The notes beneath the pieces are model-generated. The model ran no database searches. It had not been told where the DNA came from and worked only from the letters and a program-made list of their open reading frames with translations. A program made the translations under genes and the position numbers. Shown in pieces: positions 17,616 through 27,229 of a stretch of 64,000 bases of DNA. The stretch is from the NCBI RefSeq assembly GCF_900177535.1, contig NZ_FXAJ01000006.1:173831-237830 (forward strand), written 5' to 3'. How positions within the stretch are numbered: position 1 is the stretch's first letter; each line of letters starts with the position of its first letter. This stretch comes from Priestia filamentosa (lineage in GTDB: Bacteria > Bacillota > Bacilli > Bacillales > Bacillaceae_H).

Positions 17616-17621
17616 CGTTAT

Positions 17622-18977
17622 TTATGATACAGTTTTGCTAGATGTTGTGACTTCATCAAAATCCTCTTCTATCTCCACATTTTTTGGTTCGTACACAAGT
17701 TCACCTTCAAGCATTGCTCGTGCCTGCTCTTTATCAAGCAACTTCTCCCAGCTTGAGATAATAAACGTAGCTGCAGCATAACCAATAATATTAACTGTTG
17801 TCCGATAGTTTCCCATAAAACGATCTGGCGCTAGCATCAGGGCAACAGCGGCAACTGGGATAGATCCCATCGCAGCGGCCGTTGCAGAAAGGGCAACAAA
17901 AGCGGATCCCGGAATTCCAGCCATTCCTTTAGAAGTTAAAAGTAAGATCCCTAACATAAGTAGCTGCTCTCCAAGACTTAAGTCGACTCCTGTTGCTTGA
18001 GCTAAAAAGACCAGGGCGATAGATAGGTAAATTGAAGCCCCATCCAAATTAAAAGAGTAACCTGTTGGGACAACTAAGCCAACTACAGCTTTATTGCATC
18101 CTGCTTGTTCAAATTTATCCATCAATTGTGGCATAACGGCTTCTGTTGATCCTGTCGCAAAAGCAAGTAAAATCTCTTCTTTTATATATACAATGATTTT
18201 CCACAAACTGAGTCCAATCATTATCCGAACAATAACAGCTAATACTAGAATAAATAAGAGACAAGCAACTGTCATCGCAACAAACAGTTTGCCGAATGAA
18301 GCAAGTGTCCCAATCCCATATTGACTTACTGCAAATGCCATTGCACTAAAGGTTGCTAGTGCTGTTAGTTTAATAATATAACTCATAATTTTGAAGAGAA
18401 CATTGTTTACTTTTTCTAGTACATCAAGCAAAACTTCCGACGTTTTCCCCCCAATATGGACAAGAGCGATTCCAAACAAACATGAAATTAATAGAACCTG
18501 AAGCATAGAGTTATTCGCGAAAGCTCCAACAGCACTATCTGGAATCATATTCAGAAAAAACTCACCTTCACTCGGAAGATCTGAACCGTTTGTTTTCTCT
18601 TCAACAGTTGCTGTACTTAATGTTGATGGATCTACATTCATTGTTGAACCTGGATTCATCATGTTTGCTACAACAACCCCAATAATTAAAGCAAACGTTG
18701 TAACAACTTCAAAGTAGAGAAGTGTCTTCCCTCCGATTCTTCCAACTGTTTTGATGTTGCCTACTTTAGCAATCCCGACAACAACTACCCCAAAAATGAG
18801 TGGTGCAATAATCATTTTAATAAGCTTAATAAATCCCTCTCCAACTGGTTGAAGAGCACTCCCAACGCTTGGCCACAGATACCCAACAACTGTTCCTAAA
18901 ATAATAGCAACAACAATTTGAAAAAAGATCCCTTTATAAAAAGGTTCTTTTTTTATCTCTTTTTTCGTTTCCCTCAT
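17622..18977 (-). CDS. Dicarboxylate/amino acid:cation symporter (DAACS family)
   Basis: A 451-residue sodium- or proton-coupled symporter of the GltP/DctA family. The family motifs are clear: FATGSTEAVMPQLM (HP1 region), GYSFNLDGASIYLS (TM7) and SKGMAGIPGSAFV (HP2), after about six N-terminal membrane segments. It imports C4-dicarboxylates or acidic amino acids. The NLDGASIY and GIPGSAF variants do not decide between glutamate and dicarboxylate. Monocistronic, with AAGGGGAAATATA before the ATG. A PucR-box-like site lies about 120 bp upstream, so a link to nitrogen or purine catabolism is possible. Confidence 0.85.
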   Translation of the reverse strand: MRETKKEIKKEPFYKGIFFQIVVAIILGTVVGYLWPSVGSALQPVGEGFIKLIKMIIAPLIFGVVVVGIAKVGNIKTVGRIGGKTLLYFEVVTTFALIIGVVVANMMNPGSTMNVDPSTLSTATVEEKTNGSDLPSEGEFFLNMIPDSAVGAFANNSMLQVLLISCLFGIALVHIGGKTSEVLLDVLEKVNNVLFKIMSYIIKLTALATFSAMAFAVSQYGIGTLASFGKLFVAMTVACLLFILVLAVIVRIMIGLSLWKIIVYIKEEILLAFATGSTEAVMPQLMDKFEQAGCNKAVVGLVVPTGYSFNLDGASIYLSIALVFLAQATGVDLSLGEQLLMLGILLLTSKGMAGIPGSAFVALSATAAAMGSIPVAAVALMLAPDRFMGNYRTTVNIIGYAAATFIISSWEKLLDKEQARAMLEGELVYEPKNVEIEEDFDEVTTSSKTVS

Positions 18978-19307
18978 TATATTTCCCCTTCCCTTACATT
19001 ATAGATAATTGAATATTCCGATAAATTACTTTAAGTTACATATCATGTTATATTAATTAACATTGTAATATAGGGGAAAGAGAACGTCATTGTACTTATT
19101 AACCAAAAGTTTCATTCTGCTTTGGAACATCTATGAAAACTTTAAAATGAGATTTGAACGGATTATTTTTCATTTCTTTCTAATCGTACTTACTGTTATG
19201 AAACTTTACTAATTACCTCATACTAAAAAAATCTATTTCATTCGGTTTTTTGTTACAATAAGTACATAAGTAATCCTTTGTCGAATTCAGGTAAGGAGGC
19301 TAAACGA
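18978..19307. other. Divergent promoter region
   Basis: Between the symporter gene and the HxlR-family regulator. AT-rich, with the PucR-box-like site at 19099-19111 and an AAGGAGG ribosome binding site at the right end. No ORF or RNA recognised. Confidence 0.6.
19099..19111 (-). promoter_or_regulatory. Second PucR-box-like site
   Basis: On the minus strand it reads AACTTTTGGTTAA, sharing TTTTGGTTAA with the site beside pucR and fitting 11 of 13 positions of the remembered consensus. It is about 120 bp upstream of the symporter gene. A chance match in AT-rich DNA cannot be excluded. Confidence 0.35.
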
Positions 19308-19625
19308 GTGACAGAGAATAGAGAATTGCATCCAAAGGTAGAGAAGAGCTTTGAATTAATTGGGAAAAGATGGACAGGGCTTATTATTTATGTTCTAATG
19401 AGCGGTCCTAAAAGATTTAGTGAATTAAGCGAAACGATTCCAGACTTAAGTCGACGTATGTTAACAGAGCGAATTAAAGAGCTTGAAGAGCATGGAATTG
19501 TTGTTCGCAACGTGATTCCAGATCGCCCTATTCGTTCAGAGTATTCCCTAACTCAAAAAGGAACTGAATTAGGAAAAATTCTTGGTCCTATTAGTCAATG
19601 GGCTGAGAGCTGGGTTAAAGATTAA
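19308..19625 (+). CDS. HxlR/DUF24-family regulator, YodB-like, without cysteine
   Basis: I start it at GTG 19308 (eight bases after AAGGAGG), giving 105 residues; an in-frame TTG 30 bp earlier has no such site. The winged helix is clear: KVEKSFELIGKRWTGLII, GPKRFSELSETIPDLSRRML, TERIKELEEHGIV. It resembles B. subtilis YodB, which represses azoreductase and nitroreductase genes and senses quinones and diamide through Cys6. Here the equivalent CPK reads HPK, and the protein has no cysteine at all. It is followed 103 bp later by an azoreductase gene, its likely target. How it would sense an inducer is unclear. Confidence 0.85.
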   Translation: MTENRELHPKVEKSFELIGKRWTGLIIYVLMSGPKRFSELSETIPDLSRRMLTERIKELEEHGIVVRNVIPDRPIRSEYSLTQKGTELGKILGPISQWAESWVKD

Positions 19626-19728
19626 AAAAAGAAGAAATAGAAAACATTCTCTGTTCGCGGAAGGAAATCCCCCACGAGCCAGGTTGAACATCATTGCGTT
19701 TGGTCGCAAGGAAAGGTAGGAAAAATGT

Positions 19729-20364
19729 ATGGCAAATGTTTTATATATTACAGCACATCCATTACAAGCAGATGCATCACTTAGCATGGCGGTTGGCCAA
19801 GAATTTATTGAAACATATAAGAAAGAAAATCCATGTGATGAAGTGGTTCATTTAGATTTATATAAAGCGGATATTCCATATTTAGATGCTGATGTTTTTA
19901 GCGGTTGGGAAAAGCTTCGGGCTGGTAACTCGTTTGAGAAACTAGAGACAAATGAAAGATTAAAGGTTGGAAGACTAGCTGAGTTAGGCGGACAGTTTCT
20001 ATTAGCAGATAAATACGTGTTTGTAACACCCATGTGGAACTTCTCTATTCCAGCAATTATGAAAACATATATTGATGCGATTGCCGTTTCAGGGAAAACA
20101 TTTAAATATACACGAGACGGAGCTAAAGGGCTTCTAAAGGGAAAGAAAGCTGTACATATTCAAGCACGCGGAGGCCTCTATTCTGAAGGTCCTGATGTTC
20201 ATAAGGAGATGGGACATCGCTATCTTGAAGTAATGATGGATTTCTTTGGAATTGAGTCGTTTGAAACAATTGCAATTGAAGGACAAATGATCCACCCTGA
20301 AAAAACAGATGAGATAAAAACAAAAGCTATTGGTCAAGCTAAAGATTTAGCACATCACTTTTAA
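19729..20364 (+). CDS. azoR: FMN-dependent NADH-azoreductase (first copy)
   Basis: A 211-residue flavodoxin-fold quinone/azo reductase. It uses NADH to reduce quinones or azo compounds by two electrons in the cytosol. Visible: [20 protein letters not shown] (FMN phosphate loop), [13 protein letters not shown] (FMN-binding, near residue 95-107), and [12 protein letters not shown] near residue 144. Length matches Bacillus AzoR1/AzoR2. It lies downstream of the YodB-like regulator in the same direction. The 103-bp leader includes a small TTGCG-CGCAA hairpin before the ribosome binding site. It is paralogous to the gene at 22655-23290. Confidence 0.92.
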   Translation: MANVLYITAHPLQADASLSMAVGQEFIETYKKENPCDEVVHLDLYKADIPYLDADVFSGWEKLRAGNSFEKLETNERLKVGRLAELGGQFLLADKYVFVTPMWNFSIPAIMKTYIDAIAVSGKTFKYTRDGAKGLLKGKKAVHIQARGGLYSEGPDVHKEMGHRYLEVMMDFFGIESFETIAIEGQMIHPEKTDEIKTKAIGQAKDLAHHF

Positions 20365-20412
20365 ATCAAAAAATCCCCTTTAGGCATTTCACCTAAAGGG
20401 GATTTTTTGATT
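20365..20412. terminator. Bidirectional terminator
   Basis: AATCAAAAAATCCCCTTTAG pairs perfectly with its complement on the other side of a CATTTCA loop, between the converging azoR and gdh genes. Confidence 0.95.
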
Positions 20413-20414
20413 TA

Positions 20415-21221
<807 letters not shown>

Positions 21222-21252
21222 CTAAATTCAATATTTAACTTTCACGTTAACG

Positions 21253-22104
21253 TTAACTCTTAGCCATTCCTAAGAATACGCCACCTAAAATAATAAGAAT
21301 AATACCGATTGTAATAAACACAAGCTGACGTTTTGATTTCTTTTCTCCTAAGAGGAAAATACCGCCTAGTGTTGAGATTACAATTCCCATTTGTGATAGT
21401 GAGAAGCTTGTAGCAACTCCTACTTTTGGTTGTGAAATAAATAAGAACATATTTCCTGCAGCCCAAATGAGCCCTGGAATAATATTACGAATCGCATATT
21501 TATTAAATGGTTTATGTTTATACGTTAAAATGAGTCCACCAATAAACATTCCAATTGCTTGTGGAAATAGAGCTACCCATCCATCAACATTAAACAAACG
21601 TGCCACAACAACATAAATTAAATACCCGATGGTAGAAATAATAAGTGTAACAATCCCTTTTTTGAACTGAGCATTTTGATTGTCATCTTTCTTATCTTCT
21701 ACTGATGTAAGTACAATCCCAATAACGATGAAAATTAATGCTAACACACCTAAAATAACGGTCGTTGTTGTTGACCACTCGTGAAATACAATAACACCAA
21801 ATAGAGCAGTTGATACAAGCTGCATACCTGTTGAAATTGGCATTGTTTTTGAAACACCAATATAATCAATAGTTTTCAACTGGTTGCTTTGTCCAAGTGC
21901 CCAAAACAATCCTGAAACGATTCCAACTATGAAAATCGTTGGGGTCAACACTGGATGAACAACGAGATAGATAACAACGGAAAATAAAAGGGCACCGATT
22001 GTTGTTCCTAGTGTCTGACTATATGGACCTCCGCCTAATTTAACATTAAATAAGACGATACTCCCCCAAAAGATTGCTGGCAGAATAGCCAAGAGGATAT
22101 CCAT
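21253..22104 (-). CDS. glcU: Glucose uptake protein GlcU
   Basis: A 283-residue membrane protein with ten predicted transmembrane segments of the GRP (glucose/ribose porter) family. It starts LLAILPAIFWGSIVLFNVKL and contains the duplicated drug/metabolite-transporter fold. It imports glucose without phosphorylation, feeding the glucose dehydrogenase encoded 52 bp downstream. The intergenic region to gdh holds a short GTTAACGTTAAC palindrome. A 15-bp palindrome lies 65 bp upstream of the start. Confidence 0.93.
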   Translation of the reverse strand: MDILLAILPAIFWGSIVLFNVKLGGGPYSQTLGTTIGALLFSVVIYLVVHPVLTPTIFIVGIVSGLFWALGQSNQLKTIDYIGVSKTMPISTGMQLVSTALFGVIVFHEWSTTTTVILGVLALIFIVIGIVLTSVEDKKDDNQNAQFKKGIVTLIISTIGYLIYVVVARLFNVDGWVALFPQAIGMFIGGLILTYKHKPFNKYAIRNIIPGLIWAAGNMFLFISQPKVGVATSFSLSQMGIVISTLGGIFLLGEKKSKRQLVFITIGIILIILGGVFLGMAKS

Positions 22105-22168
22105 TTGATCCTAACCTTCTTTCTTAAATAAAAAGATTTAAGTGCTTAACTTTTGTAAGCAACATCAC

Positions 22169-22183
22169 GTTACTAATAGTAAC
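22169..22183. promoter_or_regulatory. 15-bp palindromic operator candidate (glcU side)
   Basis: GTTACTAATAGTAAC, a perfect 7+1+7 palindrome 65 bp upstream of the glcU start. The same sequence with one central change lies at 22568-22582. TTACT/AGTAA dyads recall operators described for YodB/DUF24 regulators, from memory. Confidence 0.5.
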
Positions 22184-22567
22184 TTAAATTAAATAAAGGA
22201 GTCAATCATTTTGTTTAACTTACTTAATTATTAACTTAGTGTGGAAACCTTTTCTTTCTTTTTCTCTTTTCACCTTAAACCTTTAGAAATAAGTATTGGT
22301 AGCGATTACGTATAAATGGTCATTTTTAGTGTGAATTTTTTTTATTTCACGAGCTTAGAATTCGATAATATAGCGTTATCATGAGATATATTGCAACATT
22401 AAGAAAATTTCATTCTTTCACTTCACTTTCAAAACTATTCCTTATTTACAAAAAGTGAAATGTTTCACAAATTAAAGTTTTCATCTTCTTTCATAACTTC
22501 CTTCTTCTTTCTATATATAGAATTATGTTAGTGTAAATCAAAATGATTGACTAAAATAAGTGCACAG

Positions 22568-22582
22568 GTTACTATTAGTAAC
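22568..22582. promoter_or_regulatory. 15-bp palindromic operator candidate (azoR side)
   Basis: GTTACTATTAGTAAC, 73 bp upstream of the second azoreductase start, differing only in the central base from the copy at 22169-22183. The shared element suggests one regulator for both transcripts. Confidence 0.5.
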
Positions 22583-22654
22583 AAAGTTAACTTTTTGAAA
22601 CTAACAATACTTTCGCGAGTATATATTTTAAAAACAGGAAGGTGTCGATTCATA

Positions 22655-23290
22655 ATGACAAAAGTATTATATATTACTGCACATCCACATGATGAGCAAA
22701 CATCTTACAGCATGGCAGCAGGTCAAGCATTTCTTGAGAGCTATAAAGAAAATAACCCAAGTGATGAAATTGTTCATATTGATTTGTATAAAGAAAACAT
22801 TCCACACATTGATGCTGATATTTTCAGCGGATGGGGCAAACTTCGTTCAGGAAGTGAATTCACTGAGCTTTCTGAAGTAGAACAACAAAAAGTAAGTCGT
22901 CTTGCAGAACTGAACGAACAGTTTATTTCAGCTGATAAATATGTATTTGTTACACCACTATGGAACTTCTCGTTCCCACCAGTGATGAAAGCATACTTAG
23001 ATTCTGTAGCTGTTGCAGGGAAATCATTCAGATATACAGAACAAGGTCCTGTTGGATTGCTAACAGACAAAAAAGCCCTTCATATCCAAGCACGTGGCGG
23101 CTACTATTCAGAAGGTCCTGCAGCAGACTTAGAAATGGGTCATCGTTACATCAGCATTATGATGAACTTCTTCGGCGTTCCATCATTTGACGGTCTATTT
23201 ATTGAAGGACATAATGCAGAGCCAAGCAAAGCTGAAGAAATTAAAGCAGATGGCATTAAACGTGCAAAAGAGTTAGGAAAACAATTCTAA
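22655..23290 (+). CDS. azoR: FMN-dependent NADH-azoreductase (second copy)
   Basis: A 211-residue paralogue of the gene at 19729-20364 with the same motifs: [39 protein letters not shown] and [15 protein letters not shown] chose ATG 22655 because GGAAGGTG lies upstream and the protein aligns end to end with the first copy. It is divergent from glcU-gdh, which could supply reduced nicotinamide cofactor, and carries the same upstream palindrome. Likely role: detoxification of quinones, azo compounds or related electrophiles. Confidence 0.92.
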   Translation: MTKVLYITAHPHDEQTSYSMAAGQAFLESYKENNPSDEIVHIDLYKENIPHIDADIFSGWGKLRSGSEFTELSEVEQQKVSRLAELNEQFISADKYVFVTPLWNFSFPPVMKAYLDSVAVAGKSFRYTEQGPVGLLTDKKALHIQARGGYYSEGPAADLEMGHRYISIMMNFFGVPSFDGLFIEGHNAEPSKAEEIKADGIKRAKELGKQF

Positions 23291-23298
23291 TTTTAAAT

Positions 23299-23341
23299 TA
23301 AGAAAAAGAGCGAGACTGATCAAACAGTCTCGCTCTTTTTC
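23299..23341. terminator. Bidirectional terminator
   Basis: AAGAAAAAGAGCGAGACTG pairs perfectly across an ATCAAA loop; it serves the converging azoR and yetJ genes. Confidence 0.95.
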
Positions 23342-23989
23342 TTAATCATCGCTACCGAGAATACCGAAGAAGCGAAGTAAATTAATAAACAAGTTAATGA
23401 AATCTAAGTATAGAGATAAAGCAAGTAATGGCACGTCTGCTTCTGTAATCTGCATTCTCTTCATTTGGTTAAAATCATATAGAACATAAAGAGAAAATAC
23501 AATTGTTCCAATAACAGATAAAGCCATTAAAGAGCCTGATGTAAGTCCTCCTGTAAATAAACCAAATAAACTTACAAAAATCATTGATAGAACAGCAACT
23601 AATAAGAACGAAGATAAAAATGATAAATCTTTTTTCATTTTCGATCCAATTATAGCCATTACTAAGAAAATACCGAATGTAGAACCAAACGCCTGCAAAA
23701 CAACGTTCGCTCCACTCATTGATGCATAATAGCTTACAATTGGATATGTTGTAATCCCTGAAATAGCTGCAAAAGCATACACAAAGGCATAGCCAACACG
23801 GCTTTTTCGTCGTAACCAAAAAGCTGCAATAAGCATAACAACTTCAACAACTGCAAGCGGCAGCATTAATGCAGCAGGCACGAATTGCCCTATGTATAAT
23901 CCAACTGTTGCAATGAGCAGTGTTAATACAAATGTAGATAAGACCTTTTGAAATAGAGGTCTCTCTTGTACTGATACGTCTTTTAACAC
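23342..23989 (-). CDS. yetJ: Bax inhibitor-1 family calcium-leak channel (YetJ-like)
   Basis: A 215-residue membrane protein with seven hydrophobic segments of the TMBIM/Bax-inhibitor-1 family. B. subtilis YetJ is a pH-sensitive calcium leak channel whose latch is two aspartates (171 and 195 in that protein). The equivalents here are Asp172 (VLYDFNQM) and Asp196 (LYLDFINLF), the latter in the family's signature last segment. The start is GTG, six bases after GGAGGG. A single gene, ended by a shared terminator. Confidence 0.9.
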   Translation of the reverse strand: MLKDVSVQERPLFQKVLSTFVLTLLIATVGLYIGQFVPAALMLPLAVVEVVMLIAAFWLRRKSRVGYAFVYAFAAISGITTYPIVSYYASMSGANVVLQAFGSTFGIFLVMAIIGSKMKKDLSFLSSFLLVAVLSMIFVSLFGLFTGGLTSGSLMALSVIGTIVFSLYVLYDFNQMKRMQITEADVPLLALSLYLDFINLFINLLRFFGILGSDD

Positions 23990-24429
23990 TCTAATCCCTC
24001 CTCTTTTTCCTATATTATATTTTCTATTCCATAATTTCCATCTTTTTTAAAAACTTAATTCTATCTTTCTAATTAATAAAGAAGGACAAATGATTATTTT
24101 AACAGTTGAGTCCTCTTGTATTATTTTACTTCATTCGCCTTTTCTAAAGAAAGTTCTTACTATACGGGTACCTTTCAAGAAGAAGGATTAAAAAGCAAAT
24201 ATTTGAATTACCGTAGAAGGAATATTGTTCTCTCGAGAGCTATGTTATCGTAATAACATACTGCTGTTCTATTTTCTGTTATAGTTTCTAGCATAGTTAA
24301 AGCTTATTTTAATCAAGTAGTATAAGTCATACTCTCTCCAACACCCTATCCATATATATCCATTGCGAAGAAATCAGACAATGTTTATAATTCTAAGTGT
24401 TTTATAACAGAATCGAAGAGGAGGGCACT
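23990..24429. other. Intergenic region before the acyltransferase gene
   Basis: About 440 bp, AT-rich. It holds a 20-bp inverted repeat at 24241-24260 and presumably promoters for both flanking divergent genes. No ORF or RNA recognised. Confidence 0.5.
24241..24260. repeat. Inverted repeat
   Basis: TATGTTAT-CGTA-ATAACATA: perfect 8-bp arms with a 4-bp centre, about 170 bp upstream of the acyltransferase start. It could be an operator. Confidence 0.35.
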
Positions 24430-25566
24430 ATGAGTAAAAATGATAGGGATTTAGCCCTAACATCAAGTACATCAGTATCAAAAGCAGAGCCAAGCCCTAA
24501 AAAGAAAAGGAAAGTTTTAAATGAAATTACGATTATAAGAGCCTTAGCATGTCTAAGCATTGTAATGCTCCATTCAACAACATTTACAGTCAATTATGTG
24601 CAAGAAGGAATACTTGTTACAACATTAGCAACAATACTTTGTTTTGGTACTCCCACTTTCGTTTTCATATCTGGATTAATTTTAGCTTATTCATATCCTA
24701 ATAAGCTTCCGAAAGGATTCTATTGGAAAAGAATTAAATTAATTTTATTTCCATTCATTTTTATGGCAATCTTCTATGCTGTATTCTCAGGACGTGCCGT
24801 ACCTGAACAAATTCCAAGCTTGATTTGGAATAACCTCACAGGTGGATATCACGGTTGGTTTGTATTAGTTATCTTTCAGTTTTATGTTTTACATCATTTA
24901 TTCACAAAATTCTTTTACAAACTACCAGCTGCGCTTGTTTTAAGCGTTTCATTAATTATTAACGTAGCTTATTTGGCTATCTTTAACTTTATACAACCTA
25001 CTTCCCACACACCTTTTACAAGTTATCTGTGGAGCGGCGGATACTATATCCCGTTTGTAGCTTGGTTATTTTATTTCTCTTTGTCATATTATTGTGGAAA
25101 AAACTTTATGACTTTTGTAGAAAGCTTAAAAAGATTTAAAGCGCTGATTTTCTTTTTCTTAATCGTTTCATTAGGTGTGCTTATATATAATAATGTGAAT
25201 GAATATTTCCCAGTAGGGTCAAAGCGGATTGATATTATTTTCTTTACCGTTATGATGATTCTGTTCCTGCTCCTTGTATGCCAAAGCCTTCAGAAAACAC
25301 CGAAGTTATTAACAATTGTCAGCCAATATTCGTTCGGTATTTATCTTGCCCATTGGTTTTATCTTACAATTATTCGAGATTTTATTGCTTCACAAGGATG
25401 GGAACTTGGTTACATGCAAATTCCAGTCTTGTTCGTTTCAGCTCTTATAAGCTGTATTATCACGATTAATATTCTAAATCGTTTTCCGTTCGGTAAATAT
25501 ATGATTGGAAAAATTAATCGTAAAAAACAAAAACCTGTTAAAAAAGAGACCGTTGTTACTGGTTAA
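24430..25566 (+). CDS. Acyltransferase 3 family membrane protein
   Basis: I start at ATG 24430, directly behind GAGGAGGG, giving 378 residues (the open frame extends 11 codons further up without a site). A lysine-rich, unstructured N-terminus of about 35 residues is followed by about ten membrane segments. The first carries the family's RALACLSIVMLHS, with the conserved His expected in acyl transfer. Members O-acetylate cell-surface sugars (OatA, IcaC relatives) using cytoplasmic acetyl-CoA. There is no C-terminal SGNH domain, and no polysaccharide genes are adjacent. The acceptor cannot be named. Confidence 0.82.
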   Translation: MSKNDRDLALTSSTSVSKAEPSPKKKRKVLNEITIIRALACLSIVMLHSTTFTVNYVQEGILVTTLATILCFGTPTFVFISGLILAYSYPNKLPKGFYWKRIKLILFPFIFMAIFYAVFSGRAVPEQIPSLIWNNLTGGYHGWFVLVIFQFYVLHHLFTKFFYKLPAALVLSVSLIINVAYLAIFNFIQPTSHTPFTSYLWSGGYYIPFVAWLFYFSLSYYCGKNFMTFVESLKRFKALIFFFLIVSLGVLIYNNVNEYFPVGSKRIDIIFFTVMMILFLLLVCQSLQKTPKLLTIVSQYSFGIYLAHWFYLTIIRDFIASQGWELGYMQIPVLFVSALISCIITINILNRFPFGKYMIGKINRKKQKPVKKETVVTG

Positions 25567-25580
25567 TGATGTTTAATAAG

Positions 25581-25619
25581 AAAAGCTTGCTTTATCGAGT
25601 GATAAAGCAAGCTTTTTTG
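25581..25619. terminator. Bidirectional terminator
   Basis: AAAAGCTTGCTTTATC and its complement around GAGT, followed by TTTTTT; between the converging acyltransferase and gntP genes. Confidence 0.95.
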
Positions 25620-25620
25620 T

Positions 25621-26955
25621 TTACAGAAACATCTCAAGCAGTAGAACACAGGCCAGACCTGTCACAGAAAGAACGGTTGTGAGTAAACTCCATGTCTGAA
25701 ATGTCTCCTTCATACTTAAACCAAAGTACTCTTTTACCATCCAAAATCCTGCATCGTTTACATGACAAAAAATAACGCTTCCCGCTCCTGTTGCTAATAC
25801 AATTAAAGCAGGATTGACCGCGCTTGCTGCCATAAGAGGAGCTACTAATCCTGCTGTTGTTAAAGCTGCTACTGTTGCAGATCCTAAACATAGCCTCAAA
25901 AGAGCTGCAATCATCCAAGCAACTAAAAGCGGAGACAGATTTGTGTCTTGAAATAAAGAAGCTACATAGTCTCCAACTCCCCCGTCTACTAGAACTTGCT
26001 TGAATGCCCCTCCTCCCCCGATAATAAGAAGCATCATCGCAATTTGAGAAATAGATTTTGATAAAGAATCTCCGATATCTGCCATAGGGATTTTCCTTGC
26101 ATGTCCCATTGTATAAATCGCAAGTAATAGAGAGATTAACATGGCTGTTCCAGGCATCCCAATAAATTCAACAATCGCTTTTATTTTGGATTCTTCACGA
26201 AACAATAGAGATATAATGGTCGCAATCGCCATAAAAATAACAGGAAATAAAGAAGTTAAAACACTAATGCCAAATCCAGGGGTCTCCTCGAGATTAAACT
26301 CTTTACGCGGACCTAATGCTGTTAAATTTCCACTTCTTTTATAAGCATTTGGAAATACCTTCATTGCGAATTTATTAAACAATGGGCCTGCTACAATTGT
26401 GGTTGGGATACCAATAATGATACCTAACAAAAGAACTTGCCCTATGTTTGCTCCATATGCAAGTGAGATAGCTGTTGGAGCTGGATGTGGAGGTAGGAAT
26501 CCATGAGTTACGTTCAATGCCGCCGCCATTGGAATCCCCAGGTATAAGAAAGGAACCTTTAGCTCTTTTGCAATCGCATAAATAATAGGAATCAACAAAA
26601 CAAGACCAACTTCAAAAAATAGAGCAATTCCAATAATAAAAGAAGAGATTACAACTGCAAACTGAATCTTCTTTCGTCCAAACGTATTGATAAGTGTAAT
26701 TGCAATACGATAACCGCCACCTGCATCTGACACAAGCTTACCAAGCATTGCCCCTAACCCAAATACTAACGCTAAATGCCCTAGTTGTCCGCCAATTCCC
26801 TCTTCAATTGAAAGCACAATCTTATCGAGTTCCATTCCAAGACCAATCGCAACTAAAAAGGAAACAACAACAAGCGAAACAAACGTATTTAGCTTTACTT
26901 TCATAATTAAAAATAAAAGAATAAGAACTCCTATTGCTACAATTAAAATCGGCAT
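25621..26955 (-). CDS. gntP: Gluconate:H+ symporter family permease (GntP)
   Basis: A 444-residue membrane protein of the GntP family with about 12-14 segments. Family segments are recognisable: LVFGLGAMLGKLVSDAGGG, NVTHGFLPPHPAPTAISLA and the late CHVNDAGFWMVKEYFG. It imports gluconate or a related hydroxy acid. No gluconate kinase or dehydrogenase is adjacent; gdh 5 kb away produces gluconolactone, so gluconate is a sensible but unproven substrate. AGGGGAG precedes the ATG. A catabolite-response-like site lies 83 bp upstream. Confidence 0.88.
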   Translation of the reverse strand: MPILIVAIGVLILLFLIMKVKLNTFVSLVVVSFLVAIGLGMELDKIVLSIEEGIGGQLGHLALVFGLGAMLGKLVSDAGGGYRIAITLINTFGRKKIQFAVVISSFIIGIALFFEVGLVLLIPIIYAIAKELKVPFLYLGIPMAAALNVTHGFLPPHPAPTAISLAYGANIGQVLLLGIIIGIPTTIVAGPLFNKFAMKVFPNAYKRSGNLTALGPRKEFNLEETPGFGISVLTSLFPVIFMAIATIISLLFREESKIKAIVEFIGMPGTAMLISLLLAIYTMGHARKIPMADIGDSLSKSISQIAMMLLIIGGGGAFKQVLVDGGVGDYVASLFQDTNLSPLLVAWMIAALLRLCLGSATVAALTTAGLVAPLMAASAVNPALIVLATGAGSVIFCHVNDAGFWMVKEYFGLSMKETFQTWSLLTTVLSVTGLACVLLLEMFL

Positions 26956-27037
26956 CTTCTTCTCCCCTTAACTATTGTTATGTTTTATAAAAATTTCAAG
27001 AATTTAAAACCACCTCCCTCCTAGTTAAGAATAGTAT

Positions 27038-27051
27038 TGAATACGTTTTCA
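27038..27051. promoter_or_regulatory. Putative cre (CcpA) site
   Basis: TGAATACGTTTTCA fits 13 of 14 positions of the catabolite-responsive-element consensus (mismatch T at the fifth). It lies 83 bp upstream of gntP, as expected for glucose repression. Confidence 0.55.
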
Positions 27052-27182
27052 TTTATGTTCTCTTTTCTCTCTTTTTCCAGAAAATAGTCAATAAAATAAT
27101 ATAAAGTATTATAGCATCTTATGATTAAATCATGGTTACTTTTTGATAATATGTTTCTTTTTTATTTTTATGTGCAAACAAA

Positions 27183-27218
27183 AAAAGCAAGATAGACATG
27201 CTACCTTGCTTTTTTTTA
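27183..27218. terminator. Terminator downstream of the 98-residue hypothetical gene
   Basis: AAAAGCAAGATAG pairs with CTACCTTGCTTTT (one mismatch), with T8 on one side and A-runs on the other. Confidence 0.7.
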
Positions 27219-27229
27219 GTCTTTTTATT

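Larger units (their letters stand above)
22105..22654. other. Divergent regulatory region between glcU and the second azoreductase
   Basis: About 550 bp without a credible gene. It contains two near-identical 15-bp palindromes, one 65 bp upstream of glcU and one 73 bp upstream of azoR. The middle is AT-rich with no RNA motif that I recognise. The open frame extending upstream of azoR from 22547 is ignored because GGAAGGTG fixes the start at 22655. Confidence 0.6.

Noticed and set aside
19278..19307. Upstream TTG start for the YodB-like regulator
   Set aside because: AAGGAGG is placed for the GTG at 19308, and the added residues do not resemble family members.
22547..22654. N-terminal extension of the second azoreductase
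   Set aside because: The extension covers the operator candidate, has no ribosome binding site, and the paralogue begins at the same residue as ATG 22655.
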